Below are positions 8,533 to 15,284 of a DNA stretch of 21,415 nt, piece by piece. The position numbers and the translations under genes were made by a program. Numbering within the stretch: position 1 is the stretch's first letter; each line of letters opens with the position of its first letter. This DNA is from Bacillota bacterium (GTDB lineage: Bacteria; Bacillota_A; Clostridia; Clostridiales; Clostridiaceae). The stretch spans positions 1 through 21,415 of the forward strand of contig JAKBFR010000033.1 of the NCBI GenBank assembly GCA_021837545.1, given 5' to 3'. The notes under the pieces are model-generated. The model did no database searches. It was not told where the DNA came from and saw only the letters and a list, made by a program, of their open reading frames with translations.

Positions 8533-9549
8533 TTATAACTTTTTTTCTGAACCTTTAATTATTATTTGTGGTGCAATAATCAATCTTCTTACACTAGTAT
8601 TATCAGTATTGCTTATAATATCGCAAAGCATATCCATTGAAGCCTTACCTAGTTCAATTGGACAATCCTCCATATATGTAATGTTCAGTCCTACTATATC
8701 TAAAAGATCAATTTTATCAAAGCCAACTATAGCTAAATCTTTAGGTATATTTTTATTTTTTTCATTTAATGCTTTTATTACTCCCATAGTCATCATATTG
8801 CTACAAATTACTAAAGCTGTTGGCGGGTCTTTTTCTTCAAATATATTTTTAGTTAATTCATATGCCTTATCTAATTTGAAATCTCCATAATAAATGTATT
8901 TATTCTTAAAAGGAATATTGTTTTCTTTTAATGCTTTTCTATATCCTTCTAATCTATCCGCTATTGGTTCTGAGCTTAATAAGCCTGCCATAATACCTAT
9001 TTTAGTATGGCCTTCTTTAATCAATAAGTTTGTTGCATCAAATCCACCTTTTATATTATCTACAAAAACTCCATTTAATTTGGTAAACTTAATATCTGCT
9101 GAAACTAAAATTATTGGGATGTTTAAATTATTTATTGTTTTTATATAAGTTTCATTGAACTTTTCTTCACCAAAGCCTGGAGTCATTATAATTCCTTTAA
9201 TTCTTTGTTCCCTTAATAGATTAAGAGCACGTACTTCTTTATCTAAATAATTATCTGTATTAAATAAAATTATATTCAAATTATTTTTTTCCGCAATATC
9301 ACTTATTCCTTTTATAATTTCTCCAAAATAAGCATTAGTTATATCTGGGACTATAACACCTATTGTATTAGTTTCACTTTTTGATAAACTTCTAGCAATT
9401 GCACTAGGCGCATAATTCCTATCTTTTATTACGTCTAATATCCTTTGTTTCGTTTCTTCTTTTACATATCCCGAATTATTAAGAACTCTTGAAACTGTAG
9501 CTGATGATACTTTTGCTTCTTTTGCAATATCACTTATCGTTACTGACAA
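8533..9549 (-). CDS. LacI-family transcriptional regulator
   Basis: DNA-binding repressor with an N-terminal LacI helix-turn-helix (TISDIAKEAKVSSATVSRVL, about residues 4-23), hinge helix (YAPSAIARSLSK) and a periplasmic-binding-protein-like effector domain (NTIGVIVPDITNAYFGEI onward). I chose the TTG at 9549 (MSVTISDIAKEA...), giving 338 residues. GGGGTGA lies just before it, and the family normally begins right at the HTH. A frame from an ATG at 9567 would start inside that ribosome site. It sits directly upstream of the nucleoside operon on the same strand, so it may respond to a nucleoside or sugar phosphate. The effector cannot be read from sequence. Confidence 0.92.
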   Translation of the reverse strand: MSVTISDIAKEAKVSSATVSRVLNNSGYVKEETKQRILDVIKDRNYAPSAIARSLSKSETNTIGVIVPDITNAYFGEIIKGISDIAEKNNLNIILFNTDNYLDKEVRALNLLREQRIKGIIMTPGFGEEKFNETYIKTINNLNIPIILVSADIKFTKLNGVFVDNIKGGFDATNLLIKEGHTKIGIMAGLLSSEPIADRLEGYRKALKENNIPFKNKYIYYGDFKLDKAYELTKNIFEEKDPPTALVICSNMMTMGVIKALNEKNKNIPKDLAIVGFDKIDLLDIVGLNITYMEDCPIELGKASMDMLCDIISNTDNTSVRRLIIAPQIIIKGSEKKL

Positions 9550-9674
9550 AAAATCACCCCATTGCAATTTTTTTTAGAAAATTAAATCATATTTCTTAAT
9601 CTTTCAAGTAATCTTTGAAATTCGACTTCTTAATTTTCAATTTCAAATTATCTTGTTAATAAATTCGAATAAAC

Positions 9675-9723
9675 ATGGTATCGCTTCCATATTCATAATA
9701 ATATATTAGTAATATGATGTCAA
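9675..9723 (-). promoter_or_regulatory. lacI-type promoter with overlapping operator
   Basis: Reading the minus strand: a perfect -35 TTGACA (9718-9723), a 17-base spacer, and -10 TATTAT (9695-9700). Right after it is ATGGAAGCGATACCAT (9675-9690), a 16-bp partial palindrome with ATGG/CCAT ends and a central CG, the form of LacI-family operators. It would cover the transcription start, about 125 bases before the regulator's start codon. This fits negative autoregulation. The promoter boxes are seen directly; the operator assignment is from family knowledge. Confidence 0.7.
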
Positions 9724-9872
9724 TATTCCTAATATATTCACATTATATTATATTCAATTATATTTTTTCTATCATATCTGATATGGCTCCATTTTAGGCA
9801 ATTCTACATAATCTATAGTATTAATATTATTACATATTTTTTTATAAATATATTTTCTTCACCTTGAATTCG
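9724..9872. other. AT-rich gap without recognised genes
   Basis: Between the lacI promoter and the aminotransferase terminator the DNA is very AT-rich. The only structure I noted is a short palindrome CATATCTGATATG near 9773-9785. I see no ORF, RNA gene or repeat of the families found elsewhere in the window. Confidence 0.5.
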
Positions 9873-9928
9873 AAATAAAAATAGAGCAATTCAAAAGTTC
9901 AGTCTTCACTTTTGGTTGCTCTATTTCT
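9873..9928 (-). terminator. Rho-independent terminator of the lrp-aminotransferase operon
   Basis: Eight or so bases after the aminotransferase stop, the minus strand can fold into a long hairpin: AAATAGAGCAA, then AAAAGT, a short loop, ACTTTT, and TTGCTCTATTT running into a T-rich tract. The arms are nearly perfectly complementary with one small internal mismatch. Confidence 0.8.
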
Positions 9929-9935
9929 TATAATA

Positions 9936-11102
9936 TTATTTTAAAGTATTAACAAATTTCTCTATTCTTTTCAATGATTCAATAATATCATCCATAGAAG
10001 AAGCATAACATACTCTTATAAATCCTTCTCCACAATCACCAAATGCATTGCCTGGAACAACTAAAACTTTTTCATTTACAAGTAATTGTTCACAGAACTC
10101 ATCTGAAGTTATCCCTGTAGATTTAATGCTCGGGAATATATAAAATGCTCCAAGTGGTTCAAAACAATCTAATCCGATTTTTCTAAATCCATCTAATAAA
10201 ACCCTTCTTCTCCTATTATATTCTCTGCACATTTCATTTACACTATCGTCCCCTTTTTTCAATGCTTCAATAGCTGCATATTGAGCTGTTGTTGGAGCAC
10301 TCATAATTGCATATTGATGAATTTTCTTCATTTGACTTATCAATGTAGGATGGCCACATAAATATCCTAATCTCCACCCTGTCATTGCGTAAGATTTAGA
10401 GAATCCATTTATAACTAAAGTTTTATCTTTCATTTCTGAGAAAGATGCTATTGAAACATGTTTTTCTCCATAACAAAGTTCTGAGTATATTTCATCAGAA
10501 ATTACAATGATATTTTTATCTTTTAAAACTTCTACTATTCCTGCAAGTTCATCTCTTGTCATTATTGCGCCTGTTGGATTATTAGGAAAAGGTATTATAA
10601 CTACCTTTGTATTTTTCGTAATAGCTGCTTCTAGCGCCTCTGGTGTAAGCTTAAATTCATCTTCTGCTTTAAGATCTAATACTTTAGCAGTTGCTCCAGT
10701 AAAAGCTGTACATCCTTTATAAGCAACAAAGCTTGGCTCTGGAACTATAACCTCATCGCCTGGTCCAACTAAAGCTCTAAGCGCTATATCAATTCCTTCA
10801 CTTCCTCCAACAGTAACTAGTATTTCATCTTCCGGACTATAATTAAGATCAAATCTTCTATGAAGATATTTTGATATCTCATTTCGGAGTTCAATAAATC
10901 CTGCATTTGAAGAGTAATGTGTATGTCCTTGTTCTAAAGAATAAATACCAGCTTCTCTTACATTCCAAGGAGTAACAAAATCTGGTTCTCCAACACCAAG
11001 GGAAATTACATCATCCATTTCATTTATAATATCAAAATACTTTCGTATCCCTGATGGAGGCATATCTTTAACATAATCTAAAATCATATTCTCTAGTATC
11101 AT
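9936..11102 (-). CDS. Class I PLP-dependent aminotransferase (probable alanine/aromatic type)
   Basis: Transfers an amino group between an amino acid and a 2-oxo acid using PLP; 388 residues, cytosolic. The motifs are SLGVGEPDF (34-42), NNPTGA (174-179), D203-EIY for the pyridine nitrogen, the Schiff-base lysine K236 in GFSKSYAMTGWRLGY, and the C-terminal Arg in GFIRVCYASS. The start ATG at 11102 overlaps the stop of the upstream Lrp-type gene (ATGA), and GGGAGG lies about 10 bases upstream, so translation is probably coupled. It shares a T-box leader with that regulator. If the specifier is GCA, alanine is the likely product. The related PatA/AspC annotations cannot be separated by eye. Confidence 0.88.
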   Translation of the reverse strand: MILENMILDYVKDMPPSGIRKYFDIINEMDDVISLGVGEPDFVTPWNVREAGIYSLEQGHTHYSSNAGFIELRNEISKYLHRRFDLNYSPEDEILVTVGGSEGIDIALRALVGPGDEVIVPEPSFVAYKGCTAFTGATAKVLDLKAEDEFKLTPEALEAAITKNTKVVIIPFPNNPTGAIMTRDELAGIVEVLKDKNIIVISDEIYSELCYGEKHVSIASFSEMKDKTLVINGFSKSYAMTGWRLGYLCGHPTLISQMKKIHQYAIMSAPTTAQYAAIEALKKGDDSVNEMCREYNRRRRVLLDGFRKIGLDCFEPLGAFYIFPSIKSTGITSDEFCEQLLVNEKVLVVPGNAFGDCGEGFIRVCYASSMDDIIESLKRIEKFVNTLK

Positions 11103-11578
11103 ATAAATATTGCCTCCCTATCTTCTATTTTCTTTTCTTTAAATATCGTTCCATGATCTTTATATTTTTTTAATACAAAATGAGTACCAGTACTTAATAC
11201 ATATTGTTGCACAGCAAGCTTTTCAGATACAAAAAGTGCTACTTCCTTCATGGTTTTTCCTTCAACAATGACTGTTAAATCAAATCCTCCAGACATTAAA
11301 TAACATGCCTTAACCTGTGAAAATTTATATATCCTTTCCGCAACTTTATCAAAACCTTCTCCTCTTTGAGGTGTTATCTTAACTTCAATTAAAGCTGTAA
11401 CTGTTTCACTCCCTGTATTCTCCCAATTTATAAGAGTTGTATAACCAGCTATTATGCTCTTTTCTTCATAATCTCTAATTGCCTCTCTAACTTCATCAAC
11501 AGTCTTACCCACCATAATAGCTATTTGTTCATCAGTATATCTACTATTTTTTTCTAAAATCTCAAGTATTTCCTCCAT
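11099..11578 (-). CDS. Lrp/AsnC-family regulator
   Basis: Small amino-acid-responsive DNA-binding protein, 159 residues: an N-terminal winged helix-turn-helix (MEEILEILEKNSRYTDEQIA, with VGKTVDEVREAIRDYEEKSI as the recognition part) and a C-terminal RAM domain (TALIEVKITPQ..., CYLMSGGFDLTVIVEG). I chose the ATG at 11578 because AAGGAGGT lies about 7 bases before it. A longer frame back to 11671 would translate the T-box terminator region and is an artefact. It precedes the aminotransferase with a 4-base overlap; the pair probably acts together, the regulator sensing the amino acid the enzyme makes. Confidence 0.92.
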   Translation of the reverse strand: MEEILEILEKNSRYTDEQIAIMVGKTVDEVREAIRDYEEKSIIAGYTTLINWENTGSETVTALIEVKITPQRGEGFDKVAERIYKFSQVKACYLMSGGFDLTVIVEGKTMKEVALFVSEKLAVQQYVLSTGTHFVLKKYKDHGTIFKEKKIEDREAIFI

Positions 11579-11606
11579 TGAAAATGACCTCCTTATTTTT
11601 AAGTAT

Positions 11607-11645
11607 AAAAAAAGCTCCCATCCCAAACAAGGGACGAAGGAACTA
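11607..11645 (-). terminator. T-box intrinsic terminator
   Basis: Directly after the T-box core, GTCCC-ttgttt-GGGAT forms the top of a longer, partly G-U paired stem ending in GGGAGC and a run of seven T (11607-11613). Its 5' arm lies beside the antiterminator sequence, as in other T-box leaders, so the two folds compete. Confidence 0.85.
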
Positions 11646-11945
11646 CTTCGCGGTACCACCCTAATAAACAATATAAATATTATTCACTCAGCTAGAGTAA
11701 AATATATTACTCCACCCCTATAACATGAGGATCACGTTATAGCCTAATTAAAAATCATCATTAAAATAAAAATAACTAATCCTTTAGAAATTTTTATTTT
11801 AAATTTTTATTTTTCAGCTATAAAATTCAAAGGCTGCTTCTATAAAGCTTACTTACTAGATTTCCACCAATCTCTAGCTCTCTATAAAGTTTACTTAATA
11901 TACTACTCCTTATCACTATCTTTAAAACATTATTCATATATGTTA
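11607..11945 (-). ncRNA. T-box leader riboswitch, probable tRNA-Ala (GCA) specifier
   Basis: Senses uncharged tRNA and switches transcription of the lrp-aminotransferase operon. On the minus strand Stem I shows AGTGATAAGGAGTAGTA (about 11901-11917) and the distal loop GAGATTGGTGGAAATC (around 11859-11874). The lower Stem I helix pairs TTTTAAAG (11920-11927) with CTTTGAA (11826-11832). Between these, GAAGCAGC places GCA at 11835-11837 in the specifier position, followed by a purine. The conserved T-box core AGGGTGGTACCGCG is at 11649-11662, followed by a terminator. The class is certain. The specifier is my alignment by eye; AGC (Ser) is the main alternative. Confidence 0.93.
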
Positions 11946-11972
11946 ATTTGATACTTTTAAATCTTTCTTTAT

Positions 11973-12002
11973 ATTATACTCGCAACAGTATAATAAATTC
12001 AA
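11973..12002 (-). promoter_or_regulatory. Promoter of the T-box operon
   Basis: On the minus strand TTGAAT (11997-12002), an 18-base spacer and a perfect TATAAT (11973-11978) lie about 40 bases before the first Stem I sequence, the expected distance for transcription to begin just ahead of the leader. Confidence 0.65.
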
Positions 12003-12095
12003 TATAATTTTCATATTTTTTTGATTATATATCTTGAAATTTACAATTTAAACTTAAAAGGTCATACCTTCGATTATTTCAAATTATATATATTT

Positions 12096-12129
12096 AAAAG
12101 AGCCATAAGATATCTTCTCATGACTCTTT
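12096..12129 (-). terminator. Terminator after the zinc-ribbon gene
   Basis: On the minus strand AAAGAGTCATGAGA, a short loop, and TCTTATGGCTCTTTT form a hairpin with two G-U pairs followed by T-rich sequence. It begins about 18 bases after the zinc-ribbon stop codon and separates the clp cluster from the T-box operon. Confidence 0.7.
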
Positions 12130-12147
12130 GATAAGGCATCTTAGTGC

Positions 12148-12303
12148 TTATCTTCTGTTGTTTTGTTGTTTTCTAGCTCTTCTACAATCAGCACATCTTG
12201 TTGGCTCATTTTCAAATCCTTTTTCTTTGTAGAATTCTTGTTCTCCTACAGTAAAAATAAATTCATCGCCACAATCTTTGCATATTAATTTCTTATCTTC
12301 CAT
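12148..12303 (-). CDS. Small zinc-ribbon protein, 51 residues
   Basis: A short conserved clostridial protein of unknown role. The sequence starts MEDKKLICKDCGDEFIFTVG and carries two Cys pairs, CKDC (about residues 8-11) and CADC (about 37-40), the spacing of a zinc ribbon, then a basic tail rich in Arg and Gln. The middle segment (FYKEKGFENEPTRC) is typical of the zinc-ribbon domain family found widely in Firmicutes. The ATG at 12303 has only a weak ribosome site (GGAA). A strong one lies further upstream in front of an overlapping small ORF. It lies 120 bases after clpA; no clear promoter of its own was found in that gap. Confidence 0.85.
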   Translation of the reverse strand: MEDKKLICKDCGDEFIFTVGEQEFYKEKGFENEPTRCADCRRARKQQNNRR

Positions 12304-12343
12304 TATAATGTTCCATTGCCAAAGTCATAAAATAACTTTGCAA
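12293..12343 (-). CDS. Possible 16-codon upstream ORF overlapping the zinc-ribbon gene
   Basis: A strong ribosome site AGGAGGTGAGC is followed by TTG, opening a 16-residue frame (MQSYFMTLAMEHYNGR) that stops at 12293-12295. That stop lies inside the first codons of the zinc-ribbon gene, in a different frame. The arrangement suggests that ribosomes loaded at the strong site hand over to the weakly preceded ATG of the zinc-ribbon gene. Whether the peptide is made or matters is unknown. Confidence 0.4.
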   Translation of the reverse strand: MQSYFMTLAMEHYNGR

Positions 12344-12423
12344 CAGCTCACCTCCTATTTTAGTTTAGATAATTTTTCGTATCATTTATATATTATCCCT
12401 TATTTTAAGAATTTTATTCAAAG

Positions 12424-14703
12424 TTAACTGTGAATTACTAATTTAAAATTTTCATCTATTAAATTAATATCACACTTTCCCCCATCACTCAATTGACCAA
12501 ATAAAATTTCATCAACTAGTAGTGGTTTTATTTTTGAAGCTATAATTCTAGCAATTTCTCTAGCTCCAAATTCTTCCGATGTTCCCGTTTTAGCAACATA
12601 GTTAACACATTCTTTACTAAACTCAATTTCAATATTTTTACTAGCTAGTTTAATTTTAAAATCATTCAATTGCTTTATAGCAATGTTTATTGCCATAGAA
12701 TCATTCATGCTATTAAAGACTATTATCTTATCTAATCTATTTCTAAATTCAGGTGTAAAGAATTTCTTTACTTCTTCCATTATAGCTTCGCCTTTAACTT
12801 CTCTTTCTCCAAATCCTATAAGTTTTTTACCTATATTTCTTGCTCCTGCATTAGAAGTCATTATTATAATTGCATTTCTAAAATCAGCTTTTCTGCCTTT
12901 ATTATCAGTAAGCGTTGCATAATCCATCACTTGAAGTAACACATTTAATATATCTTCATTAGCTTTTTCTACCTCATCTAGTAACAATACGCAGTGTGGA
13001 TTTTTTCTTACAGCATCTGTAAGCAATCCGCCCTCTTCATATCCTACATATCCCGGAGGCGATCCTATAAGTTTTGAAGCTGCATGCTTTTCAGCATATT
13101 CACTCATATCAAATCTAATTAATTCTATTCCAAGTTTTTTAGAAAGGCATCTTGCAATTTCAGTTTTCCCAACTCCTGTAGGTCCAACAAAAAGCATGGA
13201 CGCAACTGGTTTATCTTCCTCATTCAAACCTGATCTAGACATCTTTATACATCTTACAACTTCTTCAATTGCCTTATCCTGTGAAAAAATATTTTCCTTT
13301 AAGCTATCTTCTAAGTATTTCAAAGAACTTATTTCACTGCTTTCTACAGTTTGCTTCGGAATACTACAAACCTTTGATATTATTTCTTCAATAACTTTTC
13401 TATCGATTATAATTTTCTCTTCAAAATTTTCATTTTTCATGCGAGCATAAGCTCCAGCTTCATCTATAATATCTACGGCTTTATCTGGTAAATATTTATC
13501 ATTAATATACTTATCACTTAAAGTTACTGCATCACTTATGGCATCCTCTGTATAACTAACATTATGATATTCTTCATAATTTTCCTTAAGTCCATTAAGT
13601 ATCTCTATTGCTTCTTTAATTGAAGGTTCCTTAACATCTATTGTTTGAAATCTTCTACTTAATGCTTTATCCTTTTCGAAGAACTTTTTGTATTCATCAA
13701 AAGTGGTTGCTCCAATAAATCTAATTCTGCCTTCTGTCAAATAAGGCTTTAATAAATTAGATGCATCTAAAGCCCCACCATTTAATGATCCTGCACCAAC
13801 TATGTTGTGAATTTCATCTATATAGACTATTGGCTTATGTTGTTTTCCAATTAAGTCCAAAATTCTTTTTATTCTTTCCTCAAAGTCTCCTCTGTATTTA
13901 GTTCCTGCAATTACTGCCCCTATATCTAAAGAAAACATACAACTTCCCTTTAATTTTTCTGGAACCTTATCTTCACTTATTAGTCTTGCAAGACCTAAAG
14001 TAATGGCAGTCTTACCAACTCCAGATTCTCCAACATGAATAGGATTATTTTTTATCCTTCTACAAAGTATTTGAATACTTCTATCTAGTATATCTTTTCT
14101 TCCTATTAATGGATCACTATTTTCTTCCTTAGCTTTTTCAATAAGATTTATTGTAAACTTATTAAGAAATGCATCTTCTTTTTTCTTCTTGTCTTTTTCT
14201 TGACTTTCTTGATCTACAAGTCCTTCTGTATCTTCATCAAAATTTTCTTTTGTTTCATCTTCATAAGAATTCTGATTATCATCATCTATATTATGACACA
14301 ACAAATATAGCAAGTCTCTTCTTGTAACACCTTCTTGTTCTAAATAATAACGAGCATAACTATCTTCTAAATTAAAAATTGCTGAAAGTATATGGTCTAT
14401 GCCTATAGCATCTTTTTGACTATAGTGAATTTGTTCATTAGCATTTAAAATAACCTTTTGAAATTCAATGCTTTCTTGTGGCTCTCCTTCACCAATTTTA
14501 TTTATATATGTTTTTATATACGTAGTTAAATTATATCTTAAGTTTTCTAAACTTCCACCACATTCTCTAATAGCATACTCCACGTTTCCATCAAATGTTG
14601 CTGCATATAGTAGATGTTCTGGTGTAATATATTCACTGTTCTTATTTTTTGCTTCTTTATATGCTTTAAGTAATATTGAATTAACTTCATTAGTAATTTT
14701 CAT
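12424..14703 (-). CDS. clpA: ATP-dependent Clp protease ATPase subunit ClpA
   Basis: AAA+ unfoldase that feeds substrates, including those delivered by ClpS, to ClpP. It has 759 residues, matching the ClpA class. The Clp N domain spans about 1-140; an acidic linker about 141-176 is rich in Asp/Glu, then Lys. D1: Walker A GESGVGKT (225-232) and Walker B IVYIDEIHN (292-300). D2: Walker A GPTGVGKT (507-514), Walker B VLLLDEVEK (572-580) and sensor TSNAG (616-620). The IGF tripeptide at 629-631 is the loop that docks on ClpP. There is no ClpB/ClpC-type coiled-coil middle domain. It starts 3 bases after the clpS stop, so the two are cotranscribed. Confidence 0.96.
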   Translation of the reverse strand: MKITNEVNSILLKAYKEAKNKNSEYITPEHLLYAATFDGNVEYAIRECGGSLENLRYNLTTYIKTYINKIGEGEPQESIEFQKVILNANEQIHYSQKDAIGIDHILSAIFNLEDSYARYYLEQEGVTRRDLLYLLCHNIDDDNQNSYEDETKENFDEDTEGLVDQESQEKDKKKKEDAFLNKFTINLIEKAKEENSDPLIGRKDILDRSIQILCRRIKNNPIHVGESGVGKTAITLGLARLISEDKVPEKLKGSCMFSLDIGAVIAGTKYRGDFEERIKRILDLIGKQHKPIVYIDEIHNIVGAGSLNGGALDASNLLKPYLTEGRIRFIGATTFDEYKKFFEKDKALSRRFQTIDVKEPSIKEAIEILNGLKENYEEYHNVSYTEDAISDAVTLSDKYINDKYLPDKAVDIIDEAGAYARMKNENFEEKIIIDRKVIEEIISKVCSIPKQTVESSEISSLKYLEDSLKENIFSQDKAIEEVVRCIKMSRSGLNEEDKPVASMLFVGPTGVGKTEIARCLSKKLGIELIRFDMSEYAEKHAASKLIGSPPGYVGYEEGGLLTDAVRKNPHCVLLLDEVEKANEDILNVLLQVMDYATLTDNKGRKADFRNAIIIMTSNAGARNIGKKLIGFGEREVKGEAIMEEVKKFFTPEFRNRLDKIIVFNSMNDSMAINIAIKQLNDFKIKLASKNIEIEFSKECVNYVAKTGTSEEFGAREIARIIASKIKPLLVDEILFGQLSDGGKCDINLIDENFKLVIHS

Positions 14704-14706
14704 ATT

Positions 14707-15021
14707 CTATGCCTCCTCTACAGTAAGCTTGAATGGAAATCCATTTTCCTTAGCCATAGACATTGCTGTATAAACTTTTGTAATCGCAATGTCATGGCTA
14801 TATATTCCAGCTACTCCTTTACCTTTTTCATGTACATCTAACATTATTTTTTCAGCTTCTATAAGCTTTTTATTAAACACGTTCACTAATACTGCAATAA
14901 CAAATTCCATTGTAGTATAATCATCATTATACATTACAACTTTATATTGCTTAGGTTTCTTTATCTTAGCTTGATTTTTTTGTTTGGTCACAATATTTGT
15001 TTCCATAATATAATCGTCCAT
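14707..15021 (-). CDS. clpS: Clp protease adaptor ClpS
   Basis: Adaptor that binds proteins with destabilising N-terminal residues and hands them to ClpA (N-end rule). It has 104 residues. The N-degron pocket is visible: YKVVMYNDDYTTMEFVI (Asn-Asp-Asp plus the following Thr/Met), then MLDVHEKGKGVAGIY with the conserved His, and the C-terminal ITKVYTAMSMAKENGFPFKL. The N-terminal Lys-rich tail is the part that contacts ClpA. The start is uncertain: GGTAGGG touches the ATG at 15021, while a second ATG at 15006 (METNIV) is better spaced from GGGATGG. It is the first gene of a clpS-clpA operon. Confidence 0.94.
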   Translation of the reverse strand: MDDYIMETNIVTKQKNQAKIKKPKQYKVVMYNDDYTTMEFVIAVLVNVFNKKLIEAEKIMLDVHEKGKGVAGIYSHDIAITKVYTAMSMAKENGFPFKLTVEEA

Positions 15022-15068
15022 CCCTACCTATATTTTATTATCCTCTAACTATTATTCTAAATAGATAT

Positions 15069-15098
15069 ATTTTAACACAATATTTAAATTGATACCAA
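15069..15098 (-). promoter_or_regulatory. Candidate clpS-clpA promoter
   Basis: On the minus strand TTGGTA (15093-15098), an 18-base spacer and TAAAAT (15069-15074) lie about 50 bases before the clpS start. No CtsR-like heptad repeat or CIRCE palindrome was seen nearby. Confidence 0.45.
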
Positions 15099-15104
15099 TA
15101 ATTC

Positions 15105-15222
15105 AGTTAGCAATTAACAGTTAACAATTTAGTATGAAATTGCCACATAATTTCTGAAATATTTTTTGAAATATTTTTTAGGAAAGCCATTGGCTTTTCT
15201 TCCTTCATTGTGCATTAAAGTA
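15105..15222. repeat. MITE-like intergenic palindromic repeat, copy 2
   Basis: Between clpS and the decarboxylase terminator. It has the same layout as the copy at 2506-2627: a left end CAATTAACAGTTAACAATTT, then ATGAAATTG...TAATTTCT, an AT-rich middle (with a duplicated GAAATATTTTTT), the hairpin GAAAGCC-ATT-GGCTTTTC (15182-15199), and the right end TCCTTCATTGTGCATT. The two copies are clearly related but diverged. Confidence 0.6.
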
Positions 15223-15249
15223 ATTATGTATAGTACATTATACATACAT

Positions 15250-15284
15250 AAAAAAATAAAGGATTAAAACTAATCCCTTATTTT
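15250..15284 (-). terminator. Terminator of the decarboxylase gene
   Basis: Immediately after the stop codon the minus strand reads AAATAAGGGATT, loop AGTTTT, AATCCTTTATTT, ending in a run of T. Stem arms of 12 bases have one G-U type mismatch. Confidence 0.8.

Noticed and set aside
9550..9567. Longer LacI start at the ATG
   Set aside because: The ATG overlaps the GGGGTGA ribosome site serving the TTG at 9549, and the HTH normally begins at the N-terminus.
11579..11671. N-terminal extension of the Lrp-type protein from an upstream ATG
   Set aside because: These codons run through the T-box core and terminator, and a good ribosome site stands before the ATG at 11578.
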